Below are positions 44,418 to 54,183 of a stretch of 64,000 bases of DNA, piece after piece. Position 1 is the stretch's first letter; every line of letters starts with the position of its first letter. The stretch comes from Anaerostipes sp. 992a (lineage in GTDB: Bacteria; Bacillota; Clostridia; Lachnospirales; Lachnospiraceae). The stretch spans positions 1,426,001 through 1,490,000 of the forward strand of contig NZ_MJIG01000004.1 in assembly GCF_001940245.1 (NCBI RefSeq), given 5' to 3'. Both the position numbers and the translations under genes were made by a program. Under the pieces are notes generated by a model, which saw only the letters and a program-made list of their open reading frames with translations, was not told the DNA's origin and did not search any database.

Positions 44418-46844
44418 TTACGCCTCCTTTGTTGCCACCACCTCATTCAGCTTCGTGGTCATAATGCGGTAGAGTTCCGTATCGGTCGGGAACCGGTCAA
44501 TAAACGGCAGGATCACATTGCCATAGAACAGAAGTCCTTCGCCCTCACCGGAATTGGTCACATAGGACAGCTGGTGGGGAGAGATATTCAGACGCTTTGC
44601 CAGAATCCCTCTGTCCTCGCTTGCCTGATTCAACATATAGATGAAGTCAGAGTTTTCGAGGATATTGGCAATCTCCGGGGAACGAAGAAGGTCTTTGACA
44701 TTCTGGGTAATGCCAGTGGGCAAACCGCCCCATTTACGGAATCTTTTCCAGATTTCTACGGAGTAGGTGGCCGTCTGCTCCTCCTTCAAAAGCAGATGAA
44801 ACTCGTCAATGTAGTATCTGGTGGATTTACCGGCACTTCGGTTGGCTGTCACACGACCCCATACCTGATCCTGAACAATCAGCATACCGATTTTCTTCAG
44901 CTGATTGCCAAGCTCCTTGATGTCATAGCAGACCAGACGGTTATTGATGTCCACATTGGTTCGATTGTTGAACAGCTTCAAAGAACCCTTTACATAGATT
45001 TCCAGAGCCGTCGCTACATGATGGGCTTCTTTCTCGTCCTGCTTGAGAAGTGCGTTATACAAATCCTCAAGAACGGGCATATTTTCAGGAACCGGATTGT
45101 CAAAATATCTCTGGTAAATCTGATGCACACAACGGTCAATAACCGTCTTTTCAATGGGCTGCAAGCCATCCTTACTTCCCATAATCAACTCGCAGAGGGA
45201 GAGGATAAAGTCTGCTTTCAGGGCAACAGGGTTATCATCCTCAGAGTAATTGATATTGATGTCCATCGGATTGATATAGTTGGTGCTGGAAGAACTGATC
45301 TTGATTACCTGACCTTCAAACTTGTGAACCAGCGCCGCATATTCTGCTTCCGGGTCGCAGATGATAATGTCATCATCCGTCACGAGGAACGCATTGGTAA
45401 TCTCACGCTTTGCGGAGAAGGATTTGCCGGAACCAGGCGTACCAAGGATAAGCCCATTGGGGTTTTTCAGTTTCTTTCTGTCCACCATAATCAGGTTGTT
45501 GGATAAGGCATTCAGACCGTAATACAGGCTTTCGGCACCATTCTGGAACAACTCCTGTGTAGTGAACGGTACAAAAATAGCCGTGGAACTGGTAGTCAGG
45601 CCACGACGAATCTCGATTAAATTCTGTGCCAGCGGCAGACTGCTCATCAGTCCCTGTTCCTGCTGAAAATCCAGTCGGCGCAGGTTGCAGTTATGCTTCT
45701 GGGCAATACTCTGTGCCTGGAACACATTGTTTTCCAGTTCCTGCTCGGTGCGACCGGTATTCATCACAAGGAATGTCAGCATGAACATTCGCTCATTCTG
45801 GCTCTGAAGTTCTTTCAGAAGCGCTTTCGCATCTTTACCGTAGGTGGCAAGATCAGAGGGAATGATGTCCATATCGTAGCCGGAACGGACAGCCTTTTTC
45901 TGTTCCTCGATTTTGGAGCGGTCAAGCTCTGTGATGGTTCGCTTGATGGTCTTGATAGCCGCCGTCTGGTCAACCGACTGGATGTGCATGGTCACGATCT
46001 GGCTTGACTCCATATCCAGAAAATCAGCCAGCATTCGGTCAGAAAGGTCAGAAGCGATAATTTGCAGATAGGACATCGAACCGTAGATACTGCCCATCTG
46101 GAAGGTGCGGCTGGTCTTAAAGGCAAACGCTGTCGGCGCAATAAAATCCTTTACGGACAGTCCGGATTCCACAAGATACTTCCAGTCAAAGAAGAACTTA
46201 TCGTTGTCACCCATGTGGAACATGGAGTGCATCAGACGAAGCCGTTCCTTGCCATTCATCGTGGATGCAATCACACCCAAACGGCGGAAGTTGTTGAGCA
46301 GGTCATTTTCGATATGGTTCAGTCTCGGCTTTGCCTGACGCATGGACTCTGCTTCGATGCCGAAAGTCAGATACTTGGTCTTGGTCAGACCGTTATTGCC
46401 CTGAGAAAGCTGCTTTTTCAGAATCTGACTGTACTCGGCACGGGAAGAATTGAAGTTGTCCTTTCGGAACGGGATACGGATGCTCTTTTCAAAGCTCTCC
46501 GCATCGGTGCTCATGTTCATAAAGGACAGCTCAAACTGAACAGAGCTGTCGAAGAAATTCAGGAAACTGCACCACTCATCGAAAATGGCGGTTTTATCCT
46601 CCTGCTGTGCCAGCTGATAGTTGATGTCCTGAAACTGAATGGTCTTGGTATAAAAACTGTCGGTGACTCGGCAGATGCCGTCCGGGAACATTCTCTGGAA
46701 GGGAATGGACTGCTGGGCGGTCTGGGGAATCCCATTGTCTTTCTTTGCCCGTTCTACAACAGCCTTAATTTCTCTCTGCTGCTTTCGATTCAGATTTGCA
46801 GGCATTTTTACTTCTCTTGCCTGCGGTTTCTTCTTGAAAAACAA
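44418..46844 (-). CDS. VirB4-like conjugation ATPase (CD1110 family)
   Basis: About 808 residues. I chose TTG 46844 (AAGGAGG 9 nt upstream) over a later ATG at MPANLN. It shows Walker A ILGTPGSGKSFSAKRE, Walker B YYIDEFHLLL, and TraE/VirB4 motifs GITQNVKDLLRSPEIANILENSDFIYMLNQ. It powers assembly of the mating pore. It overlaps the PrgI gene by about 80 bp, typical of this operon. Confidence 0.92.
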   Translation of the reverse strand: MFFKKKPQAREVKMPANLNRKQQREIKAVVERAKKDNGIPQTAQQSIPFQRMFPDGICRVTDSFYTKTIQFQDINYQLAQQEDKTAIFDEWCSFLNFFDSSVQFELSFMNMSTDAESFEKSIRIPFRKDNFNSSRAEYSQILKKQLSQGNNGLTKTKYLTFGIEAESMRQAKPRLNHIENDLLNNFRRLGVIASTMNGKERLRLMHSMFHMGDNDKFFFDWKYLVESGLSVKDFIAPTAFAFKTSRTFQMGSIYGSMSYLQIIASDLSDRMLADFLDMESSQIVTMHIQSVDQTAAIKTIKRTITELDRSKIEEQKKAVRSGYDMDIIPSDLATYGKDAKALLKELQSQNERMFMLTFLVMNTGRTEQELENNVFQAQSIAQKHNCNLRRLDFQQEQGLMSSLPLAQNLIEIRRGLTTSSTAIFVPFTTQELFQNGAESLYYGLNALSNNLIMVDRKKLKNPNGLILGTPGSGKSFSAKREITNAFLVTDDDIIICDPEAEYAALVHKFEGQVIKISSSSTNYINPMDININYSEDDNPVALKADFILSLCELIMGSKDGLQPIEKTVIDRCVHQIYQRYFDNPVPENMPVLEDLYNALLKQDEKEAHHVATALEIYVKGSLKLFNNRTNVDINNRLVCYDIKELGNQLKKIGMLIVQDQVWGRVTANRSAGKSTRYYIDEFHLLLKEEQTATYSVEIWKRFRKWGGLPTGITQNVKDLLRSPEIANILENSDFIYMLNQASEDRGILAKRLNISPHQLSYVTNSGEGEGLLFYGNVILPFIDRFPTDTELYRIMTTKLNEVVATKEA

Positions 46845-47199
46845 TTCGCTCAACCTCCTTTTCAAGTTGATACTGACGCACCAGAGCGTCGTAATAGTTG
46901 TTCGTCTGATAAGGTCGAACCTTGGGACGAATAAATTTTACCTGAATGAAATGTCCTGCAATGACTTCCAGCGGCTGACCGTCCTTTTCGTACATAGCCA
47001 GAAAGAACAGGGGAAGCATGACAATCATCATTGTCAGTGCCGCAAGGCTTACATTTCCTGTACCTTTGACCAAAAAGAAAATCGGCACCCCAATGAGTGC
47101 CGCAGAGCCGAAACAGATCAGCTGTCGTTTTGTCAGATTGAAGAACACCTTTGTTTTTACCCTCGTCAGGTCACGGGGTACGGGGATATATGCTGCCAC
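46765..47199 (-). CDS. PrgI family conjugation membrane protein
   Basis: 144 residues from GTG, opening AAYIPVPRDLTRVKTKVFFNLTKRQLICFG, the PrgI/TcpE signature. Two membrane helices follow and then a basic tail. It is an inner-membrane part of the type IV secretion channel next to VirB4. RBS GGAAGGAGG. Confidence 0.88.
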   Translation of the reverse strand: MAAYIPVPRDLTRVKTKVFFNLTKRQLICFGSAALIGVPIFFLVKGTGNVSLAALTMMIVMLPLFFLAMYEKDGQPLEVIAGHFIQVKFIRPKVRPYQTNNYYDALVRQYQLEKEVERIVFQEETAGKRSKNACKSESKAAERN

Positions 47200-47214
47200 T
47201 GAAAACCTCCTTCC

Positions 47215-48081
47215 TTAGTGGGCAGAGAACACGCCCTTTGCAAGAGAACCGGTCTTAAAGAGGGTGAAGCACAGAAGAACCGTGTATCCCATGACACCCC
47301 AGATCGAAGCGATAATGTCCTCGCTGAAAGCGACCGACTGCACCAGCACCGCATAGATGCCGACACAGATCATAATCAGGAACCCCTGGAACCCGATTGC
47401 AAAGAGTGATCTCAGATAGTTCTGCCCAACGCTGCTCTGTTCCCTGTTCCCGAAGGTGGCAAAAGGAATCGGGGCAAGGCTGACCATGAGGTAAATCTCA
47501 ATCATCCGTCCGTAGACAATGACGAAGATCACGATTGCCAATGCCGACATTGTGACCTGAACAATCAGGGATTGCAGGAACAGCCCCAATAGCGGACCGA
47601 GATCCATTCCCATCAGCGTATCTTCCATTGTTTCAAGTGCCGCCGCATCTATGGCGGTGTCTCCCGCAATGATACCGGCGCTGGCATTGATAACGTGCTG
47701 TGCCACATCGAACACAGCCATTGTGATATTGAATGTGTTTGTGATTAACATGACCGCAACGAAGGTCTTGAACACCCACTTGAAAAAAATCCATGTCTCA
47801 AAATTCGCCAGATTGTTGTGGTCGATAATCATTTGAATTAGCTCGTAACAGGCGATAAAGGTCAGTATCAAGCCTGCTATCGGGATAATCACTGACTCGG
47901 AGATGTTGCGTACCATGGCAAAGACGCCCGGCGAGAAATTCGCCGGGGTCATGCCAACGGAGGTTGCTATCTCGCCAACCTGGTTGTTGACGGACTCAAA
48001 CATCCCCGACAGATTTCCCATGATGGCTGAAACGAGCATTTCTTTCAGCCAGTCTGTGATCTGTTGGAGTATGCTGTCCAA
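47215..48081 (-). CDS. VirB6/TrbL-like conjugation protein (CD1112 family)
   Basis: 288 residues from TTG (GGAGGTAATCGCC upstream) with about six transmembrane helices (e.g. VIIPIAGLILTFIACYELIQMII, ALAIVIFVIVYGRMIEIYLMVSLAPIPFATFG). It is the polytopic channel component. It normally follows a Maff2 gene, here split by a transposon just upstream. Confidence 0.88.
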   Translation of the reverse strand: MDSILQQITDWLKEMLVSAIMGNLSGMFESVNNQVGEIATSVGMTPANFSPGVFAMVRNISESVIIPIAGLILTFIACYELIQMIIDHNNLANFETWIFFKWVFKTFVAVMLITNTFNITMAVFDVAQHVINASAGIIAGDTAIDAAALETMEDTLMGMDLGPLLGLFLQSLIVQVTMSALAIVIFVIVYGRMIEIYLMVSLAPIPFATFGNREQSSVGQNYLRSLFAIGFQGFLIMICVGIYAVLVQSVAFSEDIIASIWGVMGYTVLLCFTLFKTGSLAKGVFSAH

Positions 48082-48105
48082 AGGCGATTACCTCCTTTTT
48101 GCGGA

Positions 48106-48187
48106 TTAACCAAAGAGACCGGAGAGCAAGGGTACGAGGGTGGTTCCGATGAGGGCGACACCGCCGCCTGCCATGAGCTGTTTCATC
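48106..48187 (-). pseudogene. 3' part of a Maff2 gene, split by the second transposon
   Basis: Reads MKQLMAGGGVALIGTTLVPLLSGLFG and stops at 48106; it is nearly identical to the end of the intact Maff2 at 60915. The missing 5' part lies 12.5 kb away at 60671-60829. Confidence 0.88.
48170..48186. other. attL of the second transposon
   Basis: GCCATGAGCTGTTTCAT, matching GCCATGAACTGCTTCAT at 60678-60694 with two mismatches. Both lie at the breakpoint of the Maff2 gene. Confidence 0.7.
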
Positions 48188-48280
48188 CCCAATTAGGTGT
48201 AAAAACTCTGCTCGATGGCGGGCGGCGGCGTACAAAAAATCTATATGGTGTTGTTAAGAGAACCGTCCCGGCGGGACAGG

Positions 48281-49951
48281 TCAGGCAGTGACCTGTTCCA
48301 CCTCCGGGATGGGTTTGAGATTAAAATGAATTTCGATAGAAATGTGTCTTGTTTTATCTTCGTCAATGCGCTCATGCACAACGATTTCTTTGATTAAGCG
48401 GTTGAGGGTGGCTGCGTCCAGCTCTGTGATGTTGGCGTATTCCTGAATGGCTTCCACCCATTGTTTTGCATCATTGGCAAGCTGGACTTCATCGGACAGC
48501 CGCTTTCTGCCCTCGGACACTTTTGTTTTAAGCTCCGTCTGCTCGGTCTGTGTCTTTTCCAGCATGGTGTTGAAATTCTGCTCACTGATACGCCCTGCAA
48601 TCATATCCTCATAAAGCCGCATGACCATTTTGTCCAGAACCTCAATCCGTTCCTCGTCCCTTGTAAGGGAGCGTTCCATTGCTTCCCGCTGTTCCCGCTG
48701 CTCGGCTTCACAGGTATTGGTCAGGCGGTCGGCAACCGCTTCCCCGTCCATCAGGGCAGCTCTGGCACATTCCCGGATTTTCCGCAGCACATGGCTGTAA
48801 AGGGTGTCATAATCAATCCGGTGCTGGGTGCAGTGGTTCTTTCCAAAGGCATTGTAGGTCTTGCAGGAGTAAATCCGCTGGGGATGTTTAGCGTTTGTGT
48901 AGCGTACCGTCAGCGACTTCCCACACTCGCCGCATTTTAACAGTCCGGCAAACAGGCTGATTTCATTGGTCTGCCCCGGACGCTGGCGGGATTTCAGCTT
49001 GTTCTGCACAATGTCAAAGCTCATGCTGTCAATCAGCGGTTCATGCTGTCCCTCCACCACAATCCAGTCCTCCGGCTTCTTTTCCCCAATCGTGCCGATT
49101 TTGAAGCGGTAGTCCTTTTTCTGGGAAGCAATCGCCCCGGTGTAGACGGGATTCATCAAAAGGTCTTTGATAACGGAGAAGTCCCACATATACCGCCCGT
49201 TTTCTGGGTCTTTCTTTTCCCATTTGGTGCGGGTATTGCGAAGCCCCCGTTCCCGGTTCCACCATGTAGGGCAGGGGATTTTTTCTTTCTCCAGCCGTCT
49301 GCGGATATAGTTCGGACCATGACCGTTCAGGGCATATCCGAAAATCAGCCGCACAATCGGGGCGGTTTCCTCGTCAATGAGCAGATGGTTTTTGTCCTCC
49401 GGGTCTTTCCGATACCCAAACGGGGCAAGACACCCGGTAAACTGTCCTTTCTGCGCTTTCAGAAGATAAGAGGAATGGACTTTCTTGGAAATATCCTTGC
49501 TGTACATCTCGTTCAGGATATTCTTGAACGGGGCAATGTCGTTGTTATCCCGCAGGGTGTCGATGCCGTCATTCATGGCGATATAGCGGACACCGTTTCT
49601 TGGGAAAAAGTCCTCAATCAAATGCCCGGTTTGCAGATAATTACGCCCCAGTCGGCTGAGGTCTTTCGTGATGACAAGGTTGATCTGCCTGCGCTCAATG
49701 GCTCTCAACATTCTCTGTAGGTCAGGACGCTCCATGTTAAGACCTGTGAAGCCATCGTCCTGATAGACTGCCACAACCTCCCATCCCTGCTTTTCGCAGT
49801 ATTTTTCCAGCATATCACGCTGGTTTGCGATACTGGCACTTTCGCCTTGCAGGTCATCGTCCTTTGACAGCCTGCAATAGACCGCCGCACGATAACCCCC
49901 GGCAAGTGCCGAACCGATTGTTCTGTATTCCATTTCGTTCATCATAGCCAT
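48281..49951 (-). CDS. Large serine recombinase of the second transposon
   Basis: 556 residues. The resolvase domain has Ser29 in VYCRLSKDD, VITKDLSRLGRN and NDGIDT. The recombinase domain is followed by a zinc ribbon (CGECGKSLTVRY..CKTYNAFGKNHCTQH), a coiled coil and a terminal DUF4368-like segment without the extra Cys tail seen in the 26-kb enzyme. It excises and inserts the element, with Maff2 as the target here. Confidence 0.92.
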   Translation of the reverse strand: MAMMNEMEYRTIGSALAGGYRAAVYCRLSKDDDLQGESASIANQRDMLEKYCEKQGWEVVAVYQDDGFTGLNMERPDLQRMLRAIERRQINLVITKDLSRLGRNYLQTGHLIEDFFPRNGVRYIAMNDGIDTLRDNNDIAPFKNILNEMYSKDISKKVHSSYLLKAQKGQFTGCLAPFGYRKDPEDKNHLLIDEETAPIVRLIFGYALNGHGPNYIRRRLEKEKIPCPTWWNRERGLRNTRTKWEKKDPENGRYMWDFSVIKDLLMNPVYTGAIASQKKDYRFKIGTIGEKKPEDWIVVEGQHEPLIDSMSFDIVQNKLKSRQRPGQTNEISLFAGLLKCGECGKSLTVRYTNAKHPQRIYSCKTYNAFGKNHCTQHRIDYDTLYSHVLRKIRECARAALMDGEAVADRLTNTCEAEQREQREAMERSLTRDEERIEVLDKMVMRLYEDMIAGRISEQNFNTMLEKTQTEQTELKTKVSEGRKRLSDEVQLANDAKQWVEAIQEYANITELDAATLNRLIKEIVVHERIDEDKTRHISIEIHFNLKPIPEVEQVTA

Positions 49952-50149
49952 TTACCCACACAATCCAGACGGTATCTGGCTCTTTTGAACCTCATCTTCA
50001 TTATAGCCTATATCTTTCTTTTTAGCAAGATATTCTTTTGCATTTGTCTTTCCGTATTTCTGGGAAATCAGGCTGACGAACACATCAGTGGCGTCAAGCT
50101 CCCCGTCAAATACAGTGGTCACATGAATCTCTGTTTTGTTTTTTGCCAT
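49952..50149 (-). CDS. tnpW: TnpW family protein
   Basis: 65 residues: KNKTEIHVTTVFDGELDATDVFVSLISQKYGKTN, matching the TnpW family named for Tn4451. It directly precedes the recombinase gene (no gap), so the two are co-expressed. Function unknown. Confidence 0.8.
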   Translation of the reverse strand: MAKNKTEIHVTTVFDGELDATDVFVSLISQKYGKTNAKEYLAKKKDIGYNEDEVQKSQIPSGLCG

Positions 50150-50196
50150 AGGCAGTTATCCTCCATACATGAAAATAGCCAGACAGAGGGTGTCGG

Positions 50197-50375
50197 CAAC
50201 GAAGTCCGGCAACGGACTTCAAAAGACCTTGCAAACAATCTCAATCTGGCGATGGTTACTATTTATACTTTTCTTTTATTTTTTTGTTGTTTTGGTTGTT
50301 ATAAGGGAGAAAAGCCCGGAAATAAGGGGTTTTTCCCGGCAACCGGCTCGGCAACGGGATAACAACAGGGGGTGC
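50197..50375. repeat. GGCAAC-rich hairpin cluster
   Basis: GAAGTCCG-GCAA-CGGACTTC (50201-50220) is a perfect stem. CCCGGCAACCGG and CTCGGCAACGGG follow near 50336-50360, all carrying GGCAAC. They lie in the 240-bp gap between TnpW and VapE. They could be a terminator or protein-binding sites. Confidence 0.45.
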
Positions 50376-50390
50376 AACGGGCTGTCCTTT

Positions 50391-51785
50391 TCAGAATGGA
50401 AGCTCCATCTGTTCTGTGACCTCCACAAAACCGTCCATCGTTTTTTCAGACGGGTTGCCGGAGTCCGTTGCCGGGTTTTCACGCTCCCAGCCCTTTTGTC
50501 TGCCATATTCGGAAAACATTCTTGGGTTTGGGAAGTACCGCCAGCTGGAAATGCACTGGTTCATAATCTCGTTGATTTCCCGGATTTCCCATTGCTTCGG
50601 CTCGTCAAAAGCATGGTTCAAGGCTTCCTTATAGAGCTGCTTGGAGCAGACCATGCTCCCGGTGTATTTATCAAGATACGCCTGTATCATCCCGGCTTTG
50701 GTGTCCTCCGGCATAAAATCCCGCTGGTGTTCTTTGAGATACCGCTGCATGGCGGGGCTGAAAGCCAGCTTGAACCTGCCGCTTTTATAAATCTCCATCG
50801 CTTCCGCCCACATCTGCCCGATATAGGCTCTGGAAGCGGCTTCATCCTCCAAAATGTGAACTTCCGCCTGCTCCGGGTACACCATGACCGGGATAAAGCG
50901 GCGGTTGCCGGAACGGTCAAGGGGCAGGAAGTCAAGGGCATTGGAAGTGCCGCCAAACACGCACTGACGGGGGCGGTCTGCCGGGTGGGTTTCATAAGGT
51001 ATCTTGTAGACCTCTTTCTGCCGGCTTAAAAATGACTTGATTTCCTCAATGCTCTTGGCGTTGGCGGTTGCCATCATTTCCGACATTTCAATAATCCAGT
51101 GACCTTGCAGCTTGCGGTACACATTGTCATCGTCCAGCTTCCGCAAATCATCGGAGAACCACTCGTCCCGGACTGCCAGCAGCCGGAAGAAGGTGGACTT
51201 TCCAGCCCCCTGACCGCCTACCAGACAGAGCATGATTTCAAACTTGCACCCCGGCTGAAAGGCTCGTGAGATTGCACCCAGCAGGAACAGCTTCAACGCT
51301 TCATAGGTGTAATCGTCTGCGTCAGCCCCCAGAAAGTGCCGCAGGCAGAAGCGGATTCGCTCTGTCCCGTCCCACACAAGGGTATTGAGATAGTCCCGGA
51401 TGGGATGGTACTTGTTTTCATTCGCCACAATCCCGATGGCGTTATCAATCTTTTTCTCATTGGTAAGCCCGTAGGTTTCTTCCAGATAAAGAAGCAGATA
51501 CTTCATGTCCGTATCGTTCAGGGCGGTGCTTTCTCTGTGAAAACCGATGGGCTTTATGATGTCCTTGCGGTCAGTCAGGATGTTGTATGCGATAGCCCCT
51601 GAAAGCAGAGGGTCACGTTGGAATACGGTCAGGCAGTTCCGTATGCTCTGACGGACACCGCCTTTCTCGGTGGTTTCCAGCCCCGCCTTGATTTCCTCAA
51701 CGCTCTGGGGCGGCTGCATGGCGTTCATAGTGTTTTTTAGTTCTTGCTGCGTCTGCGGCTGCAAGTTCTGCCATTCGCTGTTCAA
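50391..51785 (-). CDS. VapE-family helicase
   Basis: 464 residues with the VapE domain: YHPIRDYLNTLVWDGTERI, Walker A CLVGGQGAGKSTFFRLLA, and GTSNALDFLPLDRSGNRRFIPV. It is a superfamily-3-like replicative helicase found in phage satellites and mobilizable elements. It overlaps the upstream CHC2 primase gene by 89 bp, and together they form a replication module for the excised circle. Confidence 0.85.
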   Translation of the reverse strand: MNSEWQNLQPQTQQELKNTMNAMQPPQSVEEIKAGLETTEKGGVRQSIRNCLTVFQRDPLLSGAIAYNILTDRKDIIKPIGFHRESTALNDTDMKYLLLYLEETYGLTNEKKIDNAIGIVANENKYHPIRDYLNTLVWDGTERIRFCLRHFLGADADDYTYEALKLFLLGAISRAFQPGCKFEIMLCLVGGQGAGKSTFFRLLAVRDEWFSDDLRKLDDDNVYRKLQGHWIIEMSEMMATANAKSIEEIKSFLSRQKEVYKIPYETHPADRPRQCVFGGTSNALDFLPLDRSGNRRFIPVMVYPEQAEVHILEDEAASRAYIGQMWAEAMEIYKSGRFKLAFSPAMQRYLKEHQRDFMPEDTKAGMIQAYLDKYTGSMVCSKQLYKEALNHAFDEPKQWEIREINEIMNQCISSWRYFPNPRMFSEYGRQKGWERENPATDSGNPSEKTMDGFVEVTEQMELPF

Positions 51786-52341
51786 GCTGTATCACATCCT
51801 TTCCGTAGTCCGTAATCAAATCCGCTTTTTCCTCTGTTTCCCCGAACAGCAGCACATCCAGCAGATATTCCACTTGGGCTTGCTTCTGTAAGGCTTCCAC
51901 AAACCGGGGATGAAAGGCTTCCTCCGGGGAGTGCGGGGCGTAGTCCGTTCTCCATGCCATCAGCAGATGGAGATAATCGGCAAGAATACGGAAGCAGCGA
52001 TTCTTTGCTTCCTGAAACTGTTCCTCCGGGGATTTCTGCCGGGTCTTGGGCTTTTTTACCTTTCCCGGCGGTTTCCAGTCCTCATAGGAAAGCCCGAAGT
52101 CCTGTGCCAGCTGTACGGCGGCTTCTTTCTTTCCCAGCCCATACAGGGCGGCGGCAAAATCAATCACATCCCCATCCGCACCGCAGCCGAAGCAATGGTA
52201 ACGCCGATCCAGCTTCATGCTTGGGGTTTTATCGTTATGGAACGGGCAGCAAGCCATCCCGTTCCGACCTACATGGATTCCATAATACTCCGCAGCCTGT
52301 CTTGTTGTGACGGACTGCTTCACAGCTTCGAATACATTCAA
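51697..52341 (-). CDS. CHC2 zinc-finger primase-like protein
   Basis: 214 residues from TTG 52341 (CAAGGAGGGATAGA). The zinc finger CCPFHNDKTPSMKLDRRYHCFGCGADGDVIDFAAALYGL is complete (CxxH..CxxC); no Toprim follows. It probably recruits or primes with the VapE helicase. Confidence 0.88.
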   Translation of the reverse strand: MNVFEAVKQSVTTRQAAEYYGIHVGRNGMACCPFHNDKTPSMKLDRRYHCFGCGADGDVIDFAAALYGLGKKEAAVQLAQDFGLSYEDWKPPGKVKKPKTRQKSPEEQFQEAKNRCFRILADYLHLLMAWRTDYAPHSPEEAFHPRFVEALQKQAQVEYLLDVLLFGETEEKADLITDYGKDVIQLEQRMAELAAADAARTKKHYERHAAAPER

Positions 52342-52406
52342 ATCTATCCCTCCTTGAAAATAAGAAAAGCACCTGACATTCTCTAATTGAAAATGGCAAG
52401 TGCCTG

Positions 52407-53987
52407 TTAAAGTTCCATATCCTGTTGTCTGTGTTTCTCCTGTGCCGGGGCGGTTCTTTGTGCTTTTTTCTCGTCAGTCTTATCCTGCAAGACTTCTTTG
52501 ATGGGCTGCTTCTTGGGCGGCTCTTTGCTTTCCTCTGTGCCGGGTGTGGCTTTCCGTACCCAGTAGCGGATGTCCCGCAGCTTCTTCAAATCCTCCTGTA
52601 CCTCGGTCAGTGGTACTTTCAGCTCTGCGATTTCGCTGAGAAGCGTTTCCTGCTCCTGTTGCAACTCATTTTTCGTTTTATCCTTATCGTCCGGGTGCTT
52701 GGCAAGGTAGTCAGCGGCTTTCTCATACCGGGCAACCTCCGGGTGTTCCTGTTTGAATTTCCCCTTTATTTTCTTAAAAAATATCTTCTGGTACTTCTCA
52801 TAGACAGCCTTACATTCCTTGCAGTCTGTCCGGCTGGCAAGAATCCCGTCAATCACTTTGCTCCGGGCTTCCTTTGGCTTCATCTGATTGCGGTAATCTG
52901 CGGCTGATTTCCCGGAAGATTCCAGAAACGCTTCTAAGTCCTCCACAGTGGAAAGCCCCTTTTGCCGGAGATAGGACAGGGCTTCGCTGACTGCCTTTAA
53001 GTCCTGTGAAGTTCCCCGGTTCTGTCCAGCCCTTGTCCAGTCCTTCCGTTCTTCCTTTCGTATCTCCATATACTTCATCAGCAGATTGGGAAGAAGTGTC
53101 GCTTCCTCCGCCGCCTTTTGTGCAAGCAGCTCCTTCCGTTTTTCTCCCAGCTCGGTAATCCAGCCTTTGAGGTTTTGGATAAGCTGCCGGATGGACTTCA
53201 TCAGGCGGTTGGCGGCTCTGATTTCCCGGTTCAGGTTGCCGATATTCGTCTGGATACCTCGCTTTTCCATCTGCCGGACAGCAGTCCCCTCATGGACAGT
53301 GGGGACTATATCAAGCCCCTGTCTGGCATAGGAACGCAAGTCCACACGCTCCGGGCGGTCATTGGCGTCCAGATAGCGGTTCTGGATAACCTCCCATTCA
53401 TGCCGCCAGATTTCACAATACTTCTGGTCGTTCCAGTCCACCGTATCCTCCTTGTGGCTTTTCCACCTGCCGGACGGCAGCTTTATCCGTTCCCCATTCT
53501 CGTCAAGGTCATAAACCTTGCGGCTCTTGGGAAGCCATTTTCCATGTTCATCCATTGCCCGCATGGTCAGCAGGACATGGGCGTGGGGATTGTGTCCCGG
53601 CGGATGGGGGTCATGGATGGCAAAATCAGCAATCATGCCTTTGGAAACAAACTGCTGTTCACAAAACTCCCGTACAAGGACAGCGTACTGGTCGGGCGGT
53701 ATCTCTCTGGGAATGGTAAGCACCCACCGCCTTGCAAGCTGGGAGTTCCATTGCTTTTCCACCGCTTCGGCGGCATTCCATAAAGTATTGCGGTCTGCAT
53801 ATTCCTGTGGAGCATTTGCCGGGAGCAGGATTTCATTGTGGACGATACCACGCTTTTCCGGGTAGTGCTTTACTTGCTGGTCGTATTCACAGAACAGCTT
53901 TTCGCCGCTTTGGTAAGCAGCGGCGGCAACCGCAGACTGCCGCTGGCTGCGCTGAACAATCGTGATTTCGTTGTGTGGACAAGGCAT
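52407..53987 (-). CDS. MobQ-family relaxase (MobA/MobL)
   Basis: 526 residues. The N-terminal relaxase domain has SAVAAAAYQSGEKL (motif I area), the ARRWVLTIPREI block and the histidine motif FAIHDPHPPGHNPHAHVLLTMR. The C-terminal half is a long coiled coil. It nicks the RSF1010/pIP501-like nic sequence at about 57131-57146. RBS GGAGGGACACGA. It starts the minus-strand mob-primase-helicase operon. Confidence 0.92.
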   Translation of the reverse strand: MPCPHNEITIVQRSQRQSAVAAAAYQSGEKLFCEYDQQVKHYPEKRGIVHNEILLPANAPQEYADRNTLWNAAEAVEKQWNSQLARRWVLTIPREIPPDQYAVLVREFCEQQFVSKGMIADFAIHDPHPPGHNPHAHVLLTMRAMDEHGKWLPKSRKVYDLDENGERIKLPSGRWKSHKEDTVDWNDQKYCEIWRHEWEVIQNRYLDANDRPERVDLRSYARQGLDIVPTVHEGTAVRQMEKRGIQTNIGNLNREIRAANRLMKSIRQLIQNLKGWITELGEKRKELLAQKAAEEATLLPNLLMKYMEIRKEERKDWTRAGQNRGTSQDLKAVSEALSYLRQKGLSTVEDLEAFLESSGKSAADYRNQMKPKEARSKVIDGILASRTDCKECKAVYEKYQKIFFKKIKGKFKQEHPEVARYEKAADYLAKHPDDKDKTKNELQQEQETLLSEIAELKVPLTEVQEDLKKLRDIRYWVRKATPGTEESKEPPKKQPIKEVLQDKTDEKKAQRTAPAQEKHRQQDMEL

Positions 53988-54183
53988 TTCGTGTCCCTCC
54001 TTTCGCTAATTGGTGGATGGGGTGGCGTTTTACCACCTCATTTTGGGCAGAAAAAAAGCAGGAGACCTTTTTCAGATTTCCTGCTCGGTGTGCCACTGTG
54101 TGAGCGGCGGGTATTTAGTTGTAAAAGTTCGGGACAAGTTGACCCGATGTAAAGCTAACAAACTGGAATTGCACCAAAACAAT

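Noticed and set aside
41698-46934. Long plus-strand frames of 240-511 codons across the ICE transfer genes
   Set aside because: Antisense shadows of high-GC coding sequence; the minus-strand genes have clear conjugation domains and RBSs.
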